Shown here piece by piece: positions 1 through 11,150 of a DNA stretch of 64,000 nucleotides. Origin of the DNA: Linum tenue (lineage: Eukaryota > Streptophyta > Magnoliopsida > Malpighiales > Linaceae). Numbering within the stretch: the stretch's first letter is position 1; every line of letters begins with the position of its first letter. The stretch is from assembly GCA_946122785.1 (NCBI GenBank), contig CAMGYJ010000002.1:55577703-55641702 (forward strand). The letters run 5' to 3'. The translations under genes and the position numbers were made by a program. A model generated the notes under the pieces. The model was not told where the DNA came from, did not search any database, and worked only from the letters and a program-made list of their open reading frames with translations.

Positions 1-2
1 AG

Positions 3-743
3 AGCTTTAATCCAAAGAACCATGAAGTTAAGTCAACGTGTGTGTGGGCACAGTTCCCTAACCTGCCCATTGAATTCTTTCACCCGGAAGCTGTGTTACG
101 CATTGCTAAACGAGTAGGAACACCTATTCGCCTTGATCGAGCTACGGAGTTGGGTGCTAGAGGGGGCTTTGCTCGAGTCTGTGTCGAAGTTGACCTTACC
201 AAACCACTACTATCCCACTTCAAGATAGAGGGCATTGAGTATGATATCCGTTACGAGGGATTGGACAATATATGCTTTGAGTGTGGTACATATGGTCATC
301 AGACGTTACGTTGTCCTACTCTCCATTGGGAAGAGGATCCACTGCCAAGCCAAGAAACCTCCCTTTCGTCGCAGGAAGGTCACGCCGAGCCTTATGGGGA
401 ATGGATGGTTGTCCGCCGACGTGATAAGAGACAAGGAAGGAGTGTTGTACAAAGCAAAGGAAACGACAAATCCAATGGCAAACAAACCCAAAGTCGCACT
501 GAAATCTCAGGATCTCGTTTTGCTGTGTTGGTAGAGGACGAAACGAAGGGAGACGGGGACCTTGCAGGCGATCAGCGACACCATAAGCCCAAGGAGAACA
601 TGAAGAGGAACCCCGAGCTGAGACAGGAAGGGAAGAGACAAGCTGCTATGCAGGGTACACATGCAGAGGAAATACTGATACAAACAAGTTGCATACAGGG
701 GAGAACAGAAATGAGCTGGCCGACCCGGAAAGAGCTAGCTTGA
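3..743 (+). CDS. LINE ORF1 (DUF4283/CCHC nucleic-acid-binding protein), 5' partial
   Basis: The frame is open from the first bases of the window, so the true start lies upstream. The product resembles plant LINE ORF1 proteins, which bind the element's RNA and act as chaperones in the ribonucleoprotein. A CX2CX4HX4C zinc knuckle (CFECGTYGHQTLRC) lies at about 273-314 and is preceded by the conserved segment usual in DUF4283 proteins. The C-terminal third is charged, low in complexity and poorly conserved, as in the family. The stop at 741-743 comes about 260 bp before ORF2; that spacer has no open frame. Within the visible part I see no break. The first in-frame ATG, at 42, is internal to the conserved region and is not the true start. 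Confidence 0.75.
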   Translation, partial: SFNPKNHEVKSTCVWAQFPNLPIEFFHPEAVLRIAKRVGTPIRLDRATELGARGGFARVCVEVDLTKPLLSHFKIEGIEYDIRYEGLDNICFECGTYGHQTLRCPTLHWEEDPLPSQETSLSSQEGHAEPYGEWMVVRRRDKRQGRSVVQSKGNDKSNGKQTQSRTEISGSRFAVLVEDETKGDGDLAGDQRHHKPKENMKRNPELRQEGKRQAAMQGTHAEEILIQTSCIQGRTEMSWPTRKELA

Positions 744-1000
744 CACCAACCAGAACCCAAGAACAAAGCAAGATGGTGGAATAGGAGCGCATTGACAATG
801 CAGGAGGCGGAGCGGCCAAAACGGATGGCTTACCTCCAGATAAAGCTACTATGGTAGACGAGAACCAACCAGGAGCATTGGAAGAGGATGCTTTCGTGAA
901 GGGTAAGGATATTGCAGGAGAGTAGTCGTGCCTTGCTCCCTCTCTAGCCTCCAACTAGTTTGGCAGGAAGGGGCACCCTGGTTATCTCCATTGTGTGTTA

Positions 1001-3345
1001 ATGGACCAGAAGATATTTGTATAGAATAGTAGGGGAGCAGGAAGCAAACGCTTCTTGCGTGTTTTTAGAGAATACAAGAGACGGTACCAACCGGGTATTG
1101 TGGTGATTGTAGAGCCGCGAATCATTGGAGTCAAAGCAGAGGAGGTTATTAGCAAAATGGGTTTTGACAAGAAATTAGTAGTTGAGGCAGTGGGGTTTTC
1201 TGGTGGGATTTGGTTACTATGGGACTCAGCAACAACAACCATTACGGAAGTGTCCCGTTCTTCTCAACTTATCCATGTGGATGTGACTTGTGGGAGGAGT
1301 TGCTGGCTTTTTACAACAATTTATGGCAATCCAGCTTTAAGTCAGCGACAGGAACTCTGGGCATCAATCTGTGCGCTTGCTGAAGATGTAGAGAAACCGT
1401 GGCTCCTAGCGGGTGATTATAACACGATCCTCCATGCATCGGAAAAATCCGGGGGTGAAGCCTTCGACAGTCATAGGGCGAGGGATTTCCAGGCGTGTGT
1501 GTTGGATACAGGACTGATCGATCTGGGGTTTGTGGGTCCCCCATTCACCTGGTTCAAGACAGGGGTGCGGGAACGATTAGATAGAGGTTTGGGGAATCTC
1601 CTGTGGTCTACCGAGTACCCCGAGACTATGGTGCGCCATCTACCTAGAATCAAATCTGATCACCGACCGTTACTTATAAGTACTGCCCCTCAGTTTGGTC
1701 CAGGAGGGCCTAAGCCCTTCAAGTTCCTGGCAGCATGGCTGACTCACGAAGCGTTTCGAGATATGGCGTGCTTAGCTTGGAACAAAGGAAGTGACCTTAC
1801 TAGTTCGATTAACTCCTTTGCGGACGAGGCGAGACGGTGGAATGTGGAGGTATTCGGACACATAATAAGGAAGAAGAATAGACTGCTCCTACAGATCGAG
1901 CGAGTAGAAAATTCGGGGAGAGGGGACATGGACGCAGAACAACTAAATACCTTACGTAATGAGCTCGAAGAAATTCTTCTACAAGAAGAACTACTCTGGT
2001 GCCAGAAATCTCGAGCGGAAGGGATAGTGTCCGGGGATAGAAACACAAAGTTCTTTCATAACCAAGTGATGCAAAGGAGGCGGCGGAACCGCATTGTGGC
2101 TTTAAAAGACGAATTGGGTAACTGGGAAGAAGATAAGGCTAAACTGCAGGACTTGGCATGTAACTATTATGCCCAGTTGTACCTGGATAATGGCGAGCCT
2201 GCCGCAAGCTTACCATCCGGATTCAGCAACCTGCCGCAGGATGCGTGGGGTGCTCTCACAATGAACTTTACGGATGATGAGGTCTATAAAGCAGTTGCTG
2301 CAATGGGCTCCTTGAAGGCACCGGGGAAGGATGGTCTTAATCCACTCTTTTACAAGAAGTGTTGGGAGTTCGTGGGCAAGGATGTGATCCAGTTTGCACG
2401 AAGCTGCTGGGAGGATCCGCGGGAAGTGAAGAGGGTGAATGCTACCATTTTAGTTCTCATCCCCAAGGTTGCTAAACCGACCCTCATCGAGCAGTTTCGT
2501 CCGATCAGCTTGTGCAACGTGGTGTACAAAATTATTACGAAAGGCCTGGCAGAGAAGTTGAAGCCCCTCATGCCACGTCTGGTGGACGAAGCCCAGACCA
2601 GCTTTGTCCCGGGTCATCACATTACTGACAATATTTGTATTTTGCAGGAGGTAGTTCACTCTATGCGTGCTAAGAAGGGGAGAACAGTTTGGATGGTACT
2701 AAAAATCGATCTCGCCAAGGCCTACGACCGAATCCGGTGGTGCTTTGTTCGAGACACACTTCAAGCCGCAGGAGTACCGGAGGAGTTCAGTAAGCTGACC
2801 ATGCAGTGTATAACCACACCGACGATGCATGTGCAGTGGAATGGAGGGTTGACTGAGGAGTTCTTACCATCACAAGGTCTACGCCAAGGATGCCCACTCT
2901 CGCCGTACATTTTTACTCTGTGCATGGAAAGGCTGGGTCATCTGATCAGAGGCTCGGTGGAGAATAAATCATGGAAACCCATCCGGATTTCGAGTAAAGG
3001 CCCGGATTTGTCTCACTTGTTTTTTTGCAGATGATCTAATTTTGATGGGGGAGGCGACAATCGAGCAAGCGGCGATCATTAACAATTGCCTGGAGTGCTT
3101 TGGTTCAGCGTCGGGCCAGCAGGTCAGCCGCTTGAAGTCGAGGGTGTTTTTCTCGGGCAATGTCACGGAAGTGGTGGGCGCTTCTATTAGTGCAGAGCTG
3201 GGAATACAGGAGACGAAGAACTTGGGAAGATATTTGGGGGTGCCTGTAATACATGATCGAGTCTCGAAAGCTACTTATAATGCGCTCATTGACCGAATTG
3301 ACTCTCGTCTTGCAGGATGGAAAATTAAATCCCTCAGTCTAGCTG
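1001..3345 (+). pseudogene. LINE ORF2, 5' half: endonuclease and reverse transcriptase, broken
   Basis: The likely original start is the ATG at 1001, followed seven codons later by a TAG at 1022-1024. The frame then runs open to 3034. An AP-endonuclease/exonuclease-phosphatase fold covers about 1040-1700 (LAGDYN and SDHRPL segments). The reverse transcriptase covers about 2270-3345 (APGKDGLNP, PISLCNVVYK, KIDLAKAYDR and QGLRQGCPLSP segments). The frame is lost in a run of seven T at 3020-3026, immediately before the catalytic Phe-Ala-Asp-Asp box, and continues in another frame from about 3027. E1 cuts the RT/thumb region at 3345. At least two lesions arose independently of the insertion, so ORF2 was probably inactive already. 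Confidence 0.88.
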
Positions 3346-5275
3346 TGATGTCGCTAAAAGCGCATGCAAAGATAATCCAGAAAGTGAAACTTAATGAAGT
3401 CGTATTTCCCTAGAGTCTTTTCTGTTGCCTTACTCAAGTATTAGTGATCTAATATATAACGAACTGGTTGATTTATTTAGACAATGGTTTGGAAAAGTTG
3501 TTTGGATTAGTTTCCCCCTCGATGTTTCATCCCGAATAAACTCAATTTAATTAACAAGTTTTAATAAGAATTTCATCCCATCGTAATTTCCAAAATTGAA
3601 TTCATGCAATTTCATACCAATGAATTCGTTCAGCTTCCAATTACTAATCTCGGTTTTCACGTCATATTAAATGATTGAAAATTGATAGATGAAGACCCAA
3701 ATTACATTCAAGATGGACCACACAAATCAATCCTCATTTCTCATGAATTTTACCTGAATGGTACTTGTGTTTGGCGATCAAGGAGTCGGAGTGCTGTTTC
3801 TAGACGACTCTGTCTTCCAACAATTTCCTAAATGGAGGGTCTCTCCTCTCATCCGGGAACAAGATAAACGAACACAAGAGATGTTAATTTGTCATAAATC
3901 CGTTAGTTAAATCGTTTTAAAAGAGTTGAAATCTTTAACTTCATTGAGGGTTCCACCATTCCAAACAACGTGTTTTTTTAGTTCTTCATTAAAACGGACG
4001 AAGGGCGGAAAGATATAGTTATCTCAAGTGAGGTAACCAATCGTATAAACCTGACCCCACTCCAAAAATAAATATAAGTATAGTATAAATTGGACGAAAG
4101 GGCGGAAGGACTTAGCTAACTCAAGTGAGCTAGCTAATCGTATAAACCAAACCCCAATCCGAAAATATAAATATGGGGATACAGAAGGGCTTAACTAACT
4201 CAAGTGAGCTAGCTAATCGTATAAACCAAATCCCCACTCAAAAGGTAGATATGGGAGTAGGGCGGTAGTCCGTCCCCATTTAACCCATGATAGTAACAAC
4301 GTGAAAATTAAACACATAAGAGTATAAAAGTTACCAAAACCTTGTTGTTGACCAAGCGAAAAAACGAGAATAGAGTAAGTACGTTATACCAATAAATCAC
4401 CTAGAAGTTAAATAAACTTCTTATGGTAATTTACGAATGTAACATATTACCACTAATCTCAAGAATTGGAACCATTATCGTATAAAGCATATGACTTTGG
4501 ATTGAAACACAAATATTACAACGAAGATTTGGCAGAGTTTCGACAAGGAAGAAATGAAATGGAAATAGCAAGAAGAAAAAGGATTCTATCGTCCAAAAAT
4601 GAGTCTCCCCATTTGCCTCTGTACGCTGCTTTTTATAGAGCAAGCTAGCTAGTCCAAATAAATCAACAAGAGCCCTCCTTTGAAGTTTACAGTTGGTTGC
4701 CTTAAATTGCTGCACCTAACAGCTGCTTGCTTGAGCTAGTTGCTTGGGGAGGAGCCGTGGCCTCCGAATTCACCAGCTAGCTTTTCATTCTCCCACCTCA
4801 CCGCAGCAAATTAATGTTCACAAGGAGACCAGCTTGCTTCCAATTTGTCGTTCTTACTCCCAATTGAAGAGCTGCTAGCTTCAGCACCCTGCTTGCTTGG
4901 AAGCCCCGTATAATTGAGCTGCTAGCTTACAATAATGGACCAGCTTGCTTTTCCAATTTGGACCAGCCTGCTTGAGCTGCATGCTTGTACTTTCAGCACC
5001 CTGCTTGCTTGGTTGCATGGGGTACAAATTTGATAATTTTGATTACTCATCTCGAGCACACAATCCCATCTCCAACATTGGTTCGTCATTTCTCCTTTTC
5101 AATCATTATTTGAGACGAGTTGACCCTTTTCTCTCCTACATGTCTCTGAATATCCTGAAACATCAAAACACACAAAACCAAACGTAAAACTGGAAAACAA
5201 CTGAACTTATTTTGTGTTACAAGCCAGTTGGATACTTAAATGTGGGAATAAATATGTGTATTTCTAGGCATATCA
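3346..5275 (-). repeat. E1 3' LTR (1930 bp)
   Basis: This copy is collinear with 12637-14566 at a constant offset of 9291 bp with no indels. Substitutions are visible near 3735, 4568, 4817, 4888 and 5078. The ends are TGATG and TATCA. On the element strand the polypurine tract abuts its 5' edge (5276 onward). It holds imperfect tandem units around 4000-4256 and a tract rich in GCTTGCTT-like words at 4720-5010. Confidence 0.93.
3990..4256. repeat. Three imperfect tandem units inside the E1 LTR
   Basis: A block containing CTCAAGTGAG, then an AATCGTATAAACC word and an A/C-rich tail, occurs three times. CTCAAGTGAG itself begins at about 4023, 4120 and 4199, so spacing is 97 and 79 bp. Each unit has short inverted sequence (AGCTAACTCAAGTGAGCTAGCT in units two and three is nearly palindromic around CTCAAGTGAG). 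The same block is present in the other LTR at 13281-13547. LTR subrepeats of this kind are often enhancer-like, but no function is shown here. Confidence 0.8.
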
Positions 5276-5316
5276 AATTCCCCCACACTTGAGTCTTTGC
5301 TTGTCCTCAAGTAAAG
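5276..5316 (-). promoter_or_regulatory. E1 polypurine tract with adjoining stem-loop
   Basis: On the element strand a purine-rich run (AAGTGTGGGGGAATT) directly abuts the 3' LTR and is the expected plus-strand primer. Just upstream, 5295-5316 folds as a 9-bp stem with one mismatch around a 4-nt loop (CTTTGCTTG, TCCT, CAAGTAAAG on the plus strand). The same arrangement recurs in the other Athila-like ends of this window. Confidence 0.75.
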
Positions 5317-7043
5317 CACATAAATCCCGAGTTCAATCGTAAAACCTGTTTCATGTTATTCATAACTCATAAACACACATGGTGGGAAATCAGGTGAATC
5401 ACAAGTAACAATCAAAATCGACACACAAAATATTGTAATATGGATGTTGGCAACCACCACAGATGACATTTGATCATAACACTCCTGTGACATGGGAAAC
5501 TCTGACTTAGATGCAAGAACTGCATGAAATCCGGATTAGTTCTCATCATTTTCAATTGTTCAAACATAGGAATCACAAAGCATAGCATGAGAGATAGAGC
5601 ACGTAGGATCTCACTTGGAATTTTTAGAGATGATTGAAAGTCTCTCGCACTCGACCAGTGGGGTCAGGTTATAAATGTATGCAAAAGTAGAGATACTTTT
5701 ACATACATTTTAAATACACTCTCCCTACCATCTCTCTGCCATGAACATGCCATTCGAGTATTCAAATTTGTGCCATCACTGACTTGTCCGGAGGTCTTTA
5801 GAATGGGTAAAATTGTGGATGGGGGCATGGACATGTGAAAGTTCATTTAATCTGGTGGTAAGTTCAAGGTTCCACATTTTCATACCAAAACCATGACATT
5901 CCTGCTTTTTTATTAGGACGATTGGAATGGGAGAAAGCATTTTGTGATATTTTGGAGTTTGAAAGTAGCCGAATTTGGCTTTTGAAGAACAACTCCTTTT
6001 TGTAAGTGCACGAAATTGATGGCCAACTCTTTTTTATTATTATTGTGCATATGTGTATGTTTCATTTTTCTTATAGAGTGGCCAAAATTTATTTTCAAGA
6101 AAAACACTTTTAGAAACAATTTCTCCCAATTTCCAAAGTCATTTTTTTATGTAATAAGCAGAAAGTCATTTGTGTAAACCATTCTGATGGAACCTTGAAA
6201 AGAAGGGTTCAAATTAATACAGCTTGAAGAACAAGGATTGGTTTAAAACAGGTTGTCACCGAACAAATAGGCTCATCTCAACGGGGTTTGACTAAGGGAT
6301 ATGCAGTTTCAGGTAGTCATTTGGGCAGTGGGGTAGACCTATGCCTCCATCATCCTCATCAGTGGTTTCACGACTCAAAATTTTGCAATTATCGAGCATA
6401 TTTATCATATAGAGAGGGATCTAAACACACAAGAAAGAAACGATCAGGCTCAAATCTCACTTCGTTTCCTAAATGCTCGGTTTCTCATGCTACGCTTTCC
6501 AATGACTATGCAAAGACAATCAAAGATGACAATCGACCAATTCAAGATTTCATACAATTTTTTTTTTTTTTTGCCATCTAAGGAAGAGTGACACGAGACA
6601 CATTCATTTTAACCCCTCAGTCATCATAATAGGTTGCTTTATGTCCATATTACAATATTCATGTATCAATAGTAATTATCACAAAATTCAAATCAAAACC
6701 AAAGATACCCACTATTAAAAACACAACAAAAAAAAAAACTTTCCTTTTTTAGTTTTTTTTTTAAATCACAATTCTTTTTCATAGAACACAGGTAAATACA
6801 ATTATGAAGTTCACGCCACACAATACACCCCCGCACTTAAATTGGACATTGTCCTCAATGGACATGAAAAACAAGTGAGGGAACACACAAACACTTTTTT
6901 TTTTAAAACAAAATTCAAAAAAAAAAAAAAAAATCGAATATGAAGAAATCACAATAAATAAGGTCATGAAAATGCAAACCGAGTATTGGGTTGTCTCCCA
7001 ATGAGCGCTTCTTTACCGTCGTGATAGCTGGACGATGTGGAGC
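5317..7043 (-). other. E1 non-coding region between pol and the 3' LTR
   Basis: No long frame is present, although many Athila relatives have an env-like ORF here. Two structured blocks stand out. At about 6826-6862 a polypurine-like run (TTTAAGTGCGGGGGTGT on the element strand) adjoins a CATTG/CAATG hairpin. At about 6984-7002, just after pol, there is a 6-bp stem, ATTGGG/CCCAAT, around a 6-nt loop. The GCGCTTCTTTACCGTC word at about 7006-7021 is shared with E2 at 30223-30238. Confidence 0.6.
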
Positions 7044-10000
7044 TTAATTTGGGGCAGAGAGGTGGATAACCTCAAGGTTAGAAGGCTGCTCCATTGCCAG
7101 GTAGGGTTTCAGTCGATGCCCGTTTACCTTGAAGGTTGAATTGTCCTCACCAAAAAGTTCCACCGTGCCGTATGGATGGACTGTGCTGATTGTGTATGGA
7201 CCAGACCACCTGGACTTGAGTTTTCCAGGAAAGAGTCGAAGGCGAGAGTTGAACAGAAGCACTTGATCTCCAGCCTTGAAATCCTTTCTTTTCAATCTTG
7301 CATCATGGATTCGTTTGGTGCGTTCTTTGTAAAGGCGTGTACTTTCATAGGCATGAAAGCGAAACTCCTCCATTTCATGCATCTGGATCATCCTTTCTTC
7401 ACCTGCTACTCCAAGATCCAAGTTTAGAGATTTGAGAGCCCAGAATGCTTTATGCTCCAATTCCACTGGTAGGTGGCAAGCTTTACCATACACCATCCGA
7501 TAAGGCGAAGTGCCTATTGGATTTTTGAAAGCTGTGCGATATGCCCACAATGCGTCATTAAGCTTAATTGACCAATCCTTGCGAGATTGATCAACTGTTT
7601 TCTGGAGTATTTGCTTGAGCTCGCGATTTGTCAGCTCTACTTGACCACTTGTTTGTGGATGATAGGATGTTGATAGCCGATGTGTCACCCCAAATCGAGC
7701 ACACACCTTGTCAAATTGTCCTTGGAAATGAGTTCCACGATCACTAATTATTGCTCGAGGTACTCCAAATCGGGTGAATAGTTGTTGGAGAAACTTCCCC
7801 ACTTTTCTGGCATCATTAGTGGGAAGGGCTTGTGCTTCTGCCCATTTTGACACATAGTCAACGGCCACCAGGATGTATTTGTTGCCCGAAGATGATGGGA
7901 AGGGTCCCATGAAATCAATGCCCCAGACATCAAAGATCTCGATGGGTTGAAAAATGTGTTGTGGCATTTCATCCCGGCGAGATATGTTGCCAATCCGTTG
8001 ACAATCATCACAACTTCTAGCAAAGTGGTCGCAATCTCGAAAAATAGTGGGCCAGTAGAATCCTGATTCCAATACTTTTCTTGCTGTACGATTTCCACTG
8101 TGGTGGCCTCCTGCCGGACCGGAATGACAATGATGGATGATATTATGTGCCTCGGTGATAGGAACACATCGACGGATTATTCCATCAGAGCCTATCCTGA
8201 ATAGGAACGGATCATCCCAAAAGTAATGCTTTAGGTCAGCAAAGAACTTCTTCTTTGCTTGATATGATAGGTGTTGGGGAAGTCGTCCCACAGCCAGGTA
8301 ATTGGCCATGTCTGCAAACCATGGTCCTTCAGCTTCTTTGATTATGACTTCGAGGAGTTGTTCATCCGGGAATGACTCATTGATTTCGAGCGGATCTGAA
8401 ATAGCAAACTCAGCACCCTCCAATCGAGATAGATGATCAGCAGCTACATTTGTGACTCCTTTCTTGTCTTTGATCTCTATGTCGAATTCTTGGAGTAGTA
8501 AGATCCATCGAATGAGTCTCGGCTTGGCATCTGCCTTTGATAGAAGGTATCGAAGTGCCTGATGATCTGTGAAGACCACTGTATGGGATAGCACCAAATA
8601 TGAACGAAATTTGTCGAAGGCGAAGACAATGGCCAACATCTCCTTCTCTGTGGTGGTGTAGTTCCTTTGAGCATCATTCAAAGTTCTGCTAGCATAGTAA
8701 ATTGGATGGAACCTCTTCTCTTTTCTTTGTCCCAACACAGCGCCAACTGCATAATCACTGGCATCACACATGAGCTCAAATGGTAGGTTCCAATCTGGAG
8801 CCATAAGGATGGGAGAGTTGGTGAGTTTTTCCTTCAAGAACTCAAATGCTAGAAGACATTTCTCATCAAATGAGAAAACCGCATCCTTTTCCAGAAGCTT
8901 GGTCAAAGGTTGACTAATCTTGGAGAAATCTTTGATGAAGCGTCTGTAGAATCCCGCATGGCCCAGGAAACTACGAATTGCTTTTACTGAAGATGGTGGT
9001 GGAAGAGCAGCAATTGTCTCGATCTTTGCACGATCGACTTCGATGCCTTTGTTTGAGATTTTGTGGCCAAGAACAATTCCCTCTGTCACCATGAAGTGAC
9101 ACTTCTCCCAGTTTAATGCAAGATGTGTCTCTTCGCATCGAATAAGCACCTTCTCCAGATTTGATAGACAATGATGAAAGGAATCTCCATAGACAGAGAA
9201 GTCATCCATGAAGACCTCTACAGCATCCTCAACTAGATTCCCGAAGATTGCTGTCATGCACCTTTGAAATGTGGCAGGTGCATTGCATAACCCGAAAGGG
9301 ATACGTCTATAAGCAAAAGTACCATATGGACATGTAAAAGTGGTCTTCTCCTGATCTGCTGGATCTATCGGAATCTGAAAGTATCCGGACATGCCATCCA
9401 AGAAACAATAGAATTCATGGCCAGCCAACCTCTCCAACATCTGATCAATGAAGGGGAGAGGAAAATGATCCTTCCGAGTGGCATCATTCAAACGTCTGTA
9501 GTCGATGCAAACGCGCCAACCAGTGATTGTTCGGGTTGGGATGAGTTCTCCCTTGTTATTGGGAACGACAGTCATGCCTCCTTTCTTCGGAACTACTTGT
9601 ACTGGGCTGACCCAAGGGCTGTCAGAGATTGGATAGATTATCCCGGCATCAAGAAGCTTTAGGACTTCCTTCTTTACCACTTCTCTCATGTTTGGATTTA
9701 GGCGACGTTGTGGTTGTACCACTGGCCTGTATTCGTCCTCCATAAGAATTTTATGGGTGCAGAAGGATGGACTTATGCCTTGGATGTCTGTGATCTTCCA
9801 AGCAATGGCTTTTATGTGTTTTTTTAGTAGGACCACTAGTTGTTCCTTCTGCTGTGGAGAAAGAGATGAGTTGATGATAACTGGCAATTTGGAGTTGTTG
9901 CTGAGAAAGACATACTCCAAATGTTCTGGTAAAGCTTTTAGCTCCAAGGTTGGTGGTTCATCATAGGAAGTTTTCAAGAGGGGAACATTAGGGAGCTCAA

Positions 10001-11150
10001 CCACCTCCTCCAGTAGTTCTTCCTCAGAAAAATTAGATTCTTCTTTAATAACTTCTTGTTGTTTCTCAAGATGCTCAGAATCTTCCCCTTCTTCTTCAAG
10101 ATTTGTAATTGAGAATACTTCAGAATTGTCTTCCTCCGAGAATATGGTGATGCACGAAACAGATGCCATTTCAATTTCATCATCAATTGAGTTGAGGTCA
10201 TCATGAACATGAGCATATCTCATTCCATCGTTTAGTCGGAAGGTGGCACTGGCATCTCCAACTCGTAGAGTGAGCCTCCCATCATGAACATCCACTATAG
10301 CTCTGGCCGTTGCTAAGAAGGGACGACCAAGTATTAGCGAAACGTCAGTCTCATCGGTATCCATGATCACAAAATCTGCTGGGAAGACAAATGGTCCCGC
10401 CTTCACAAGCACATCTTCCAGGATGCCGCGGGGGTGGCGCGTGGATTTGTCTGCTAGCTGGATAGTCATCTTGGTTGGAGTGAGCTCGCCTAGCCCAAGT
10501 TGTTGATAGAGGCAAAATGGCATAACATTAATGCTTGCCCCAAGGTCGGCCAAACTTCTTTCCACTTCCAGTTTACCGATGATGCATGGTAGAGTGAAAC
10601 TTCCTGGATCTTTGAGTTTTTCTGGTAAACTCTTGTTGAGGATTACAGCAGAGCATTCCTCATTGAGGACAACCGAAGCCACATCTCCCAACTTCCTCTT
10701 GTGTGTGAGAATCTCCTTCATAAATTTGGCATATTGAGGCATTTTGGAGATGACTTCAATGAAGGGGATGTTGACATGCACCTTACCCAAAAGATCCAGA
10801 AACTTTTGGTAAGCTGCATCTCTAAGCTCCGTGTTCAATCTGGCAGGATAAGGAGCTTTTGGTTGGTATGGTGGCAGAGTTGGCACAGATGAGGGATTTT
10901 GGTCGGTCTTCTCGTTGTGCAAGTCGGCTTCTATTATGACATTTTTGCCTGACTTCTTTGGCGATTGTGGACTTGGTTGGGTGATCTTCATGGGTATGGG
11001 CTCGGTTTCCTTCCCACTTCGAAGGGTTATAACCTTGAGTTGCTCCTTGGGATTATTCTCCGTGTTGCTGGGAAGAGTGCCAGGGGGTCTTTCACTCAAC
11101 ATCTTGGCCAGATTGGTCATTTGTAATTCAATGTTGGAGATGGATGCTTG
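7044..11150 (-). CDS. pol: E1 pol: protease, reverse transcriptase, RNase H, integrase
   Basis: The frame is open for about 1368 codons in the same frame as gag and separated from it by a single TAG (11151-11153); the first ATG is at 11118-11120. Counting from that ATG, the retroviral-type aspartic protease has its catalytic box as DLGAS near residue 191. The RT has FMDD near residue 636 with the upstream CIDYRRLN and [11 protein letters not shown] segments. RNase H begins at MCDASDY near 785. The integrase has an HHCC zinc finger near 990-1040 and the D, D and E residues near 1068, 1127 and 1162, with D35E spacing. Together these copy the RNA into DNA and insert it. All catalytic residues checked are present, so the only visible lesion in gag-pol is the TAG. 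Confidence 0.93.
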   Translation of the reverse strand, partial: QASISNIELQMTNLAKMLSERPPGTLPSNTENNPKEQLKVITLRSGKETEPIPMKITQPSPQSPKKSGKNVIIEADLHNEKTDQNPSSVPTLPPYQPKAPYPARLNTELRDAAYQKFLDLLGKVHVNIPFIEVISKMPQYAKFMKEILTHKRKLGDVASVVLNEECSAVILNKSLPEKLKDPGSFTLPCIIGKLEVERSLADLGASINVMPFCLYQQLGLGELTPTKMTIQLADKSTRHPRGILEDVLVKAGPFVFPADFVIMDTDETDVSLILGRPFLATARAIVDVHDGRLTLRVGDASATFRLNDGMRYAHVHDDLNSIDDEIEMASVSCITIFSEEDNSEVFSITNLEEEGEDSEHLEKQQEVIKEESNFSEEELLEEVVELPNVPLLKTSYDEPPTLELKALPEHLEYVFLSNNSKLPVIINSSLSPQQKEQLVVLLKKHIKAIAWKITDIQGISPSFCTHKILMEDEYRPVVQPQRRLNPNMREVVKKEVLKLLDAGIIYPISDSPWVSPVQVVPKKGGMTVVPNNKGELIPTRTITGWRVCIDYRRLNDATRKDHFPLPFIDQMLERLAGHEFYCFLDGMSGYFQIPIDPADQEKTTFTCPYGTFAYRRIPFGLCNAPATFQRCMTAIFGNLVEDAVEVFMDDFSVYGDSFHHCLSNLEKVLIRCEETHLALNWEKCHFMVTEGIVLGHKISNKGIEVDRAKIETIAALPPPSSVKAIRSFLGHAGFYRRFIKDFSKISQPLTKLLEKDAVFSFDEKCLLAFEFLKEKLTNSPILMAPDWNLPFELMCDASDYAVGAVLGQRKEKRFHPIYYASRTLNDAQRNYTTTEKEMLAIVFAFDKFRSYLVLSHTVVFTDHQALRYLLSKADAKPRLIRWILLLQEFDIEIKDKKGVTNVAADHLSRLEGAEFAISDPLEINESFPDEQLLEVIIKEAEGPWFADMANYLAVGRLPQHLSYQAKKKFFADLKHYFWDDPFLFRIGSDGIIRRCVPITEAHNIIHHCHSGPAGGHHSGNRTARKVLESGFYWPTIFRDCDHFARSCDDCQRIGNISRRDEMPQHIFQPIEIFDVWGIDFMGPFPSSSGNKYILVAVDYVSKWAEAQALPTNDARKVGKFLQQLFTRFGVPRAIISDRGTHFQGQFDKVCARFGVTHRLSTSYHPQTSGQVELTNRELKQILQKTVDQSRKDWSIKLNDALWAYRTAFKNPIGTSPYRMVYGKACHLPVELEHKAFWALKSLNLDLGVAGEERMIQMHEMEEFRFHAYESTRLYKERTKRIHDARLKRKDFKAGDQVLLFNSRLRLFPGKLKSRWSGPYTISTVHPYGTVELFGEDNSTFKVNGHRLKPYLAMEQPSNLEVIHLSAPN

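Noticed and set aside
1022..1055. Starting LINE ORF2 at 1055
   Set aside because: The position is an alternative codon inside the conserved endonuclease N-terminus; the frame with its ATG at 1001 fits the family better despite the TAG at 1022.
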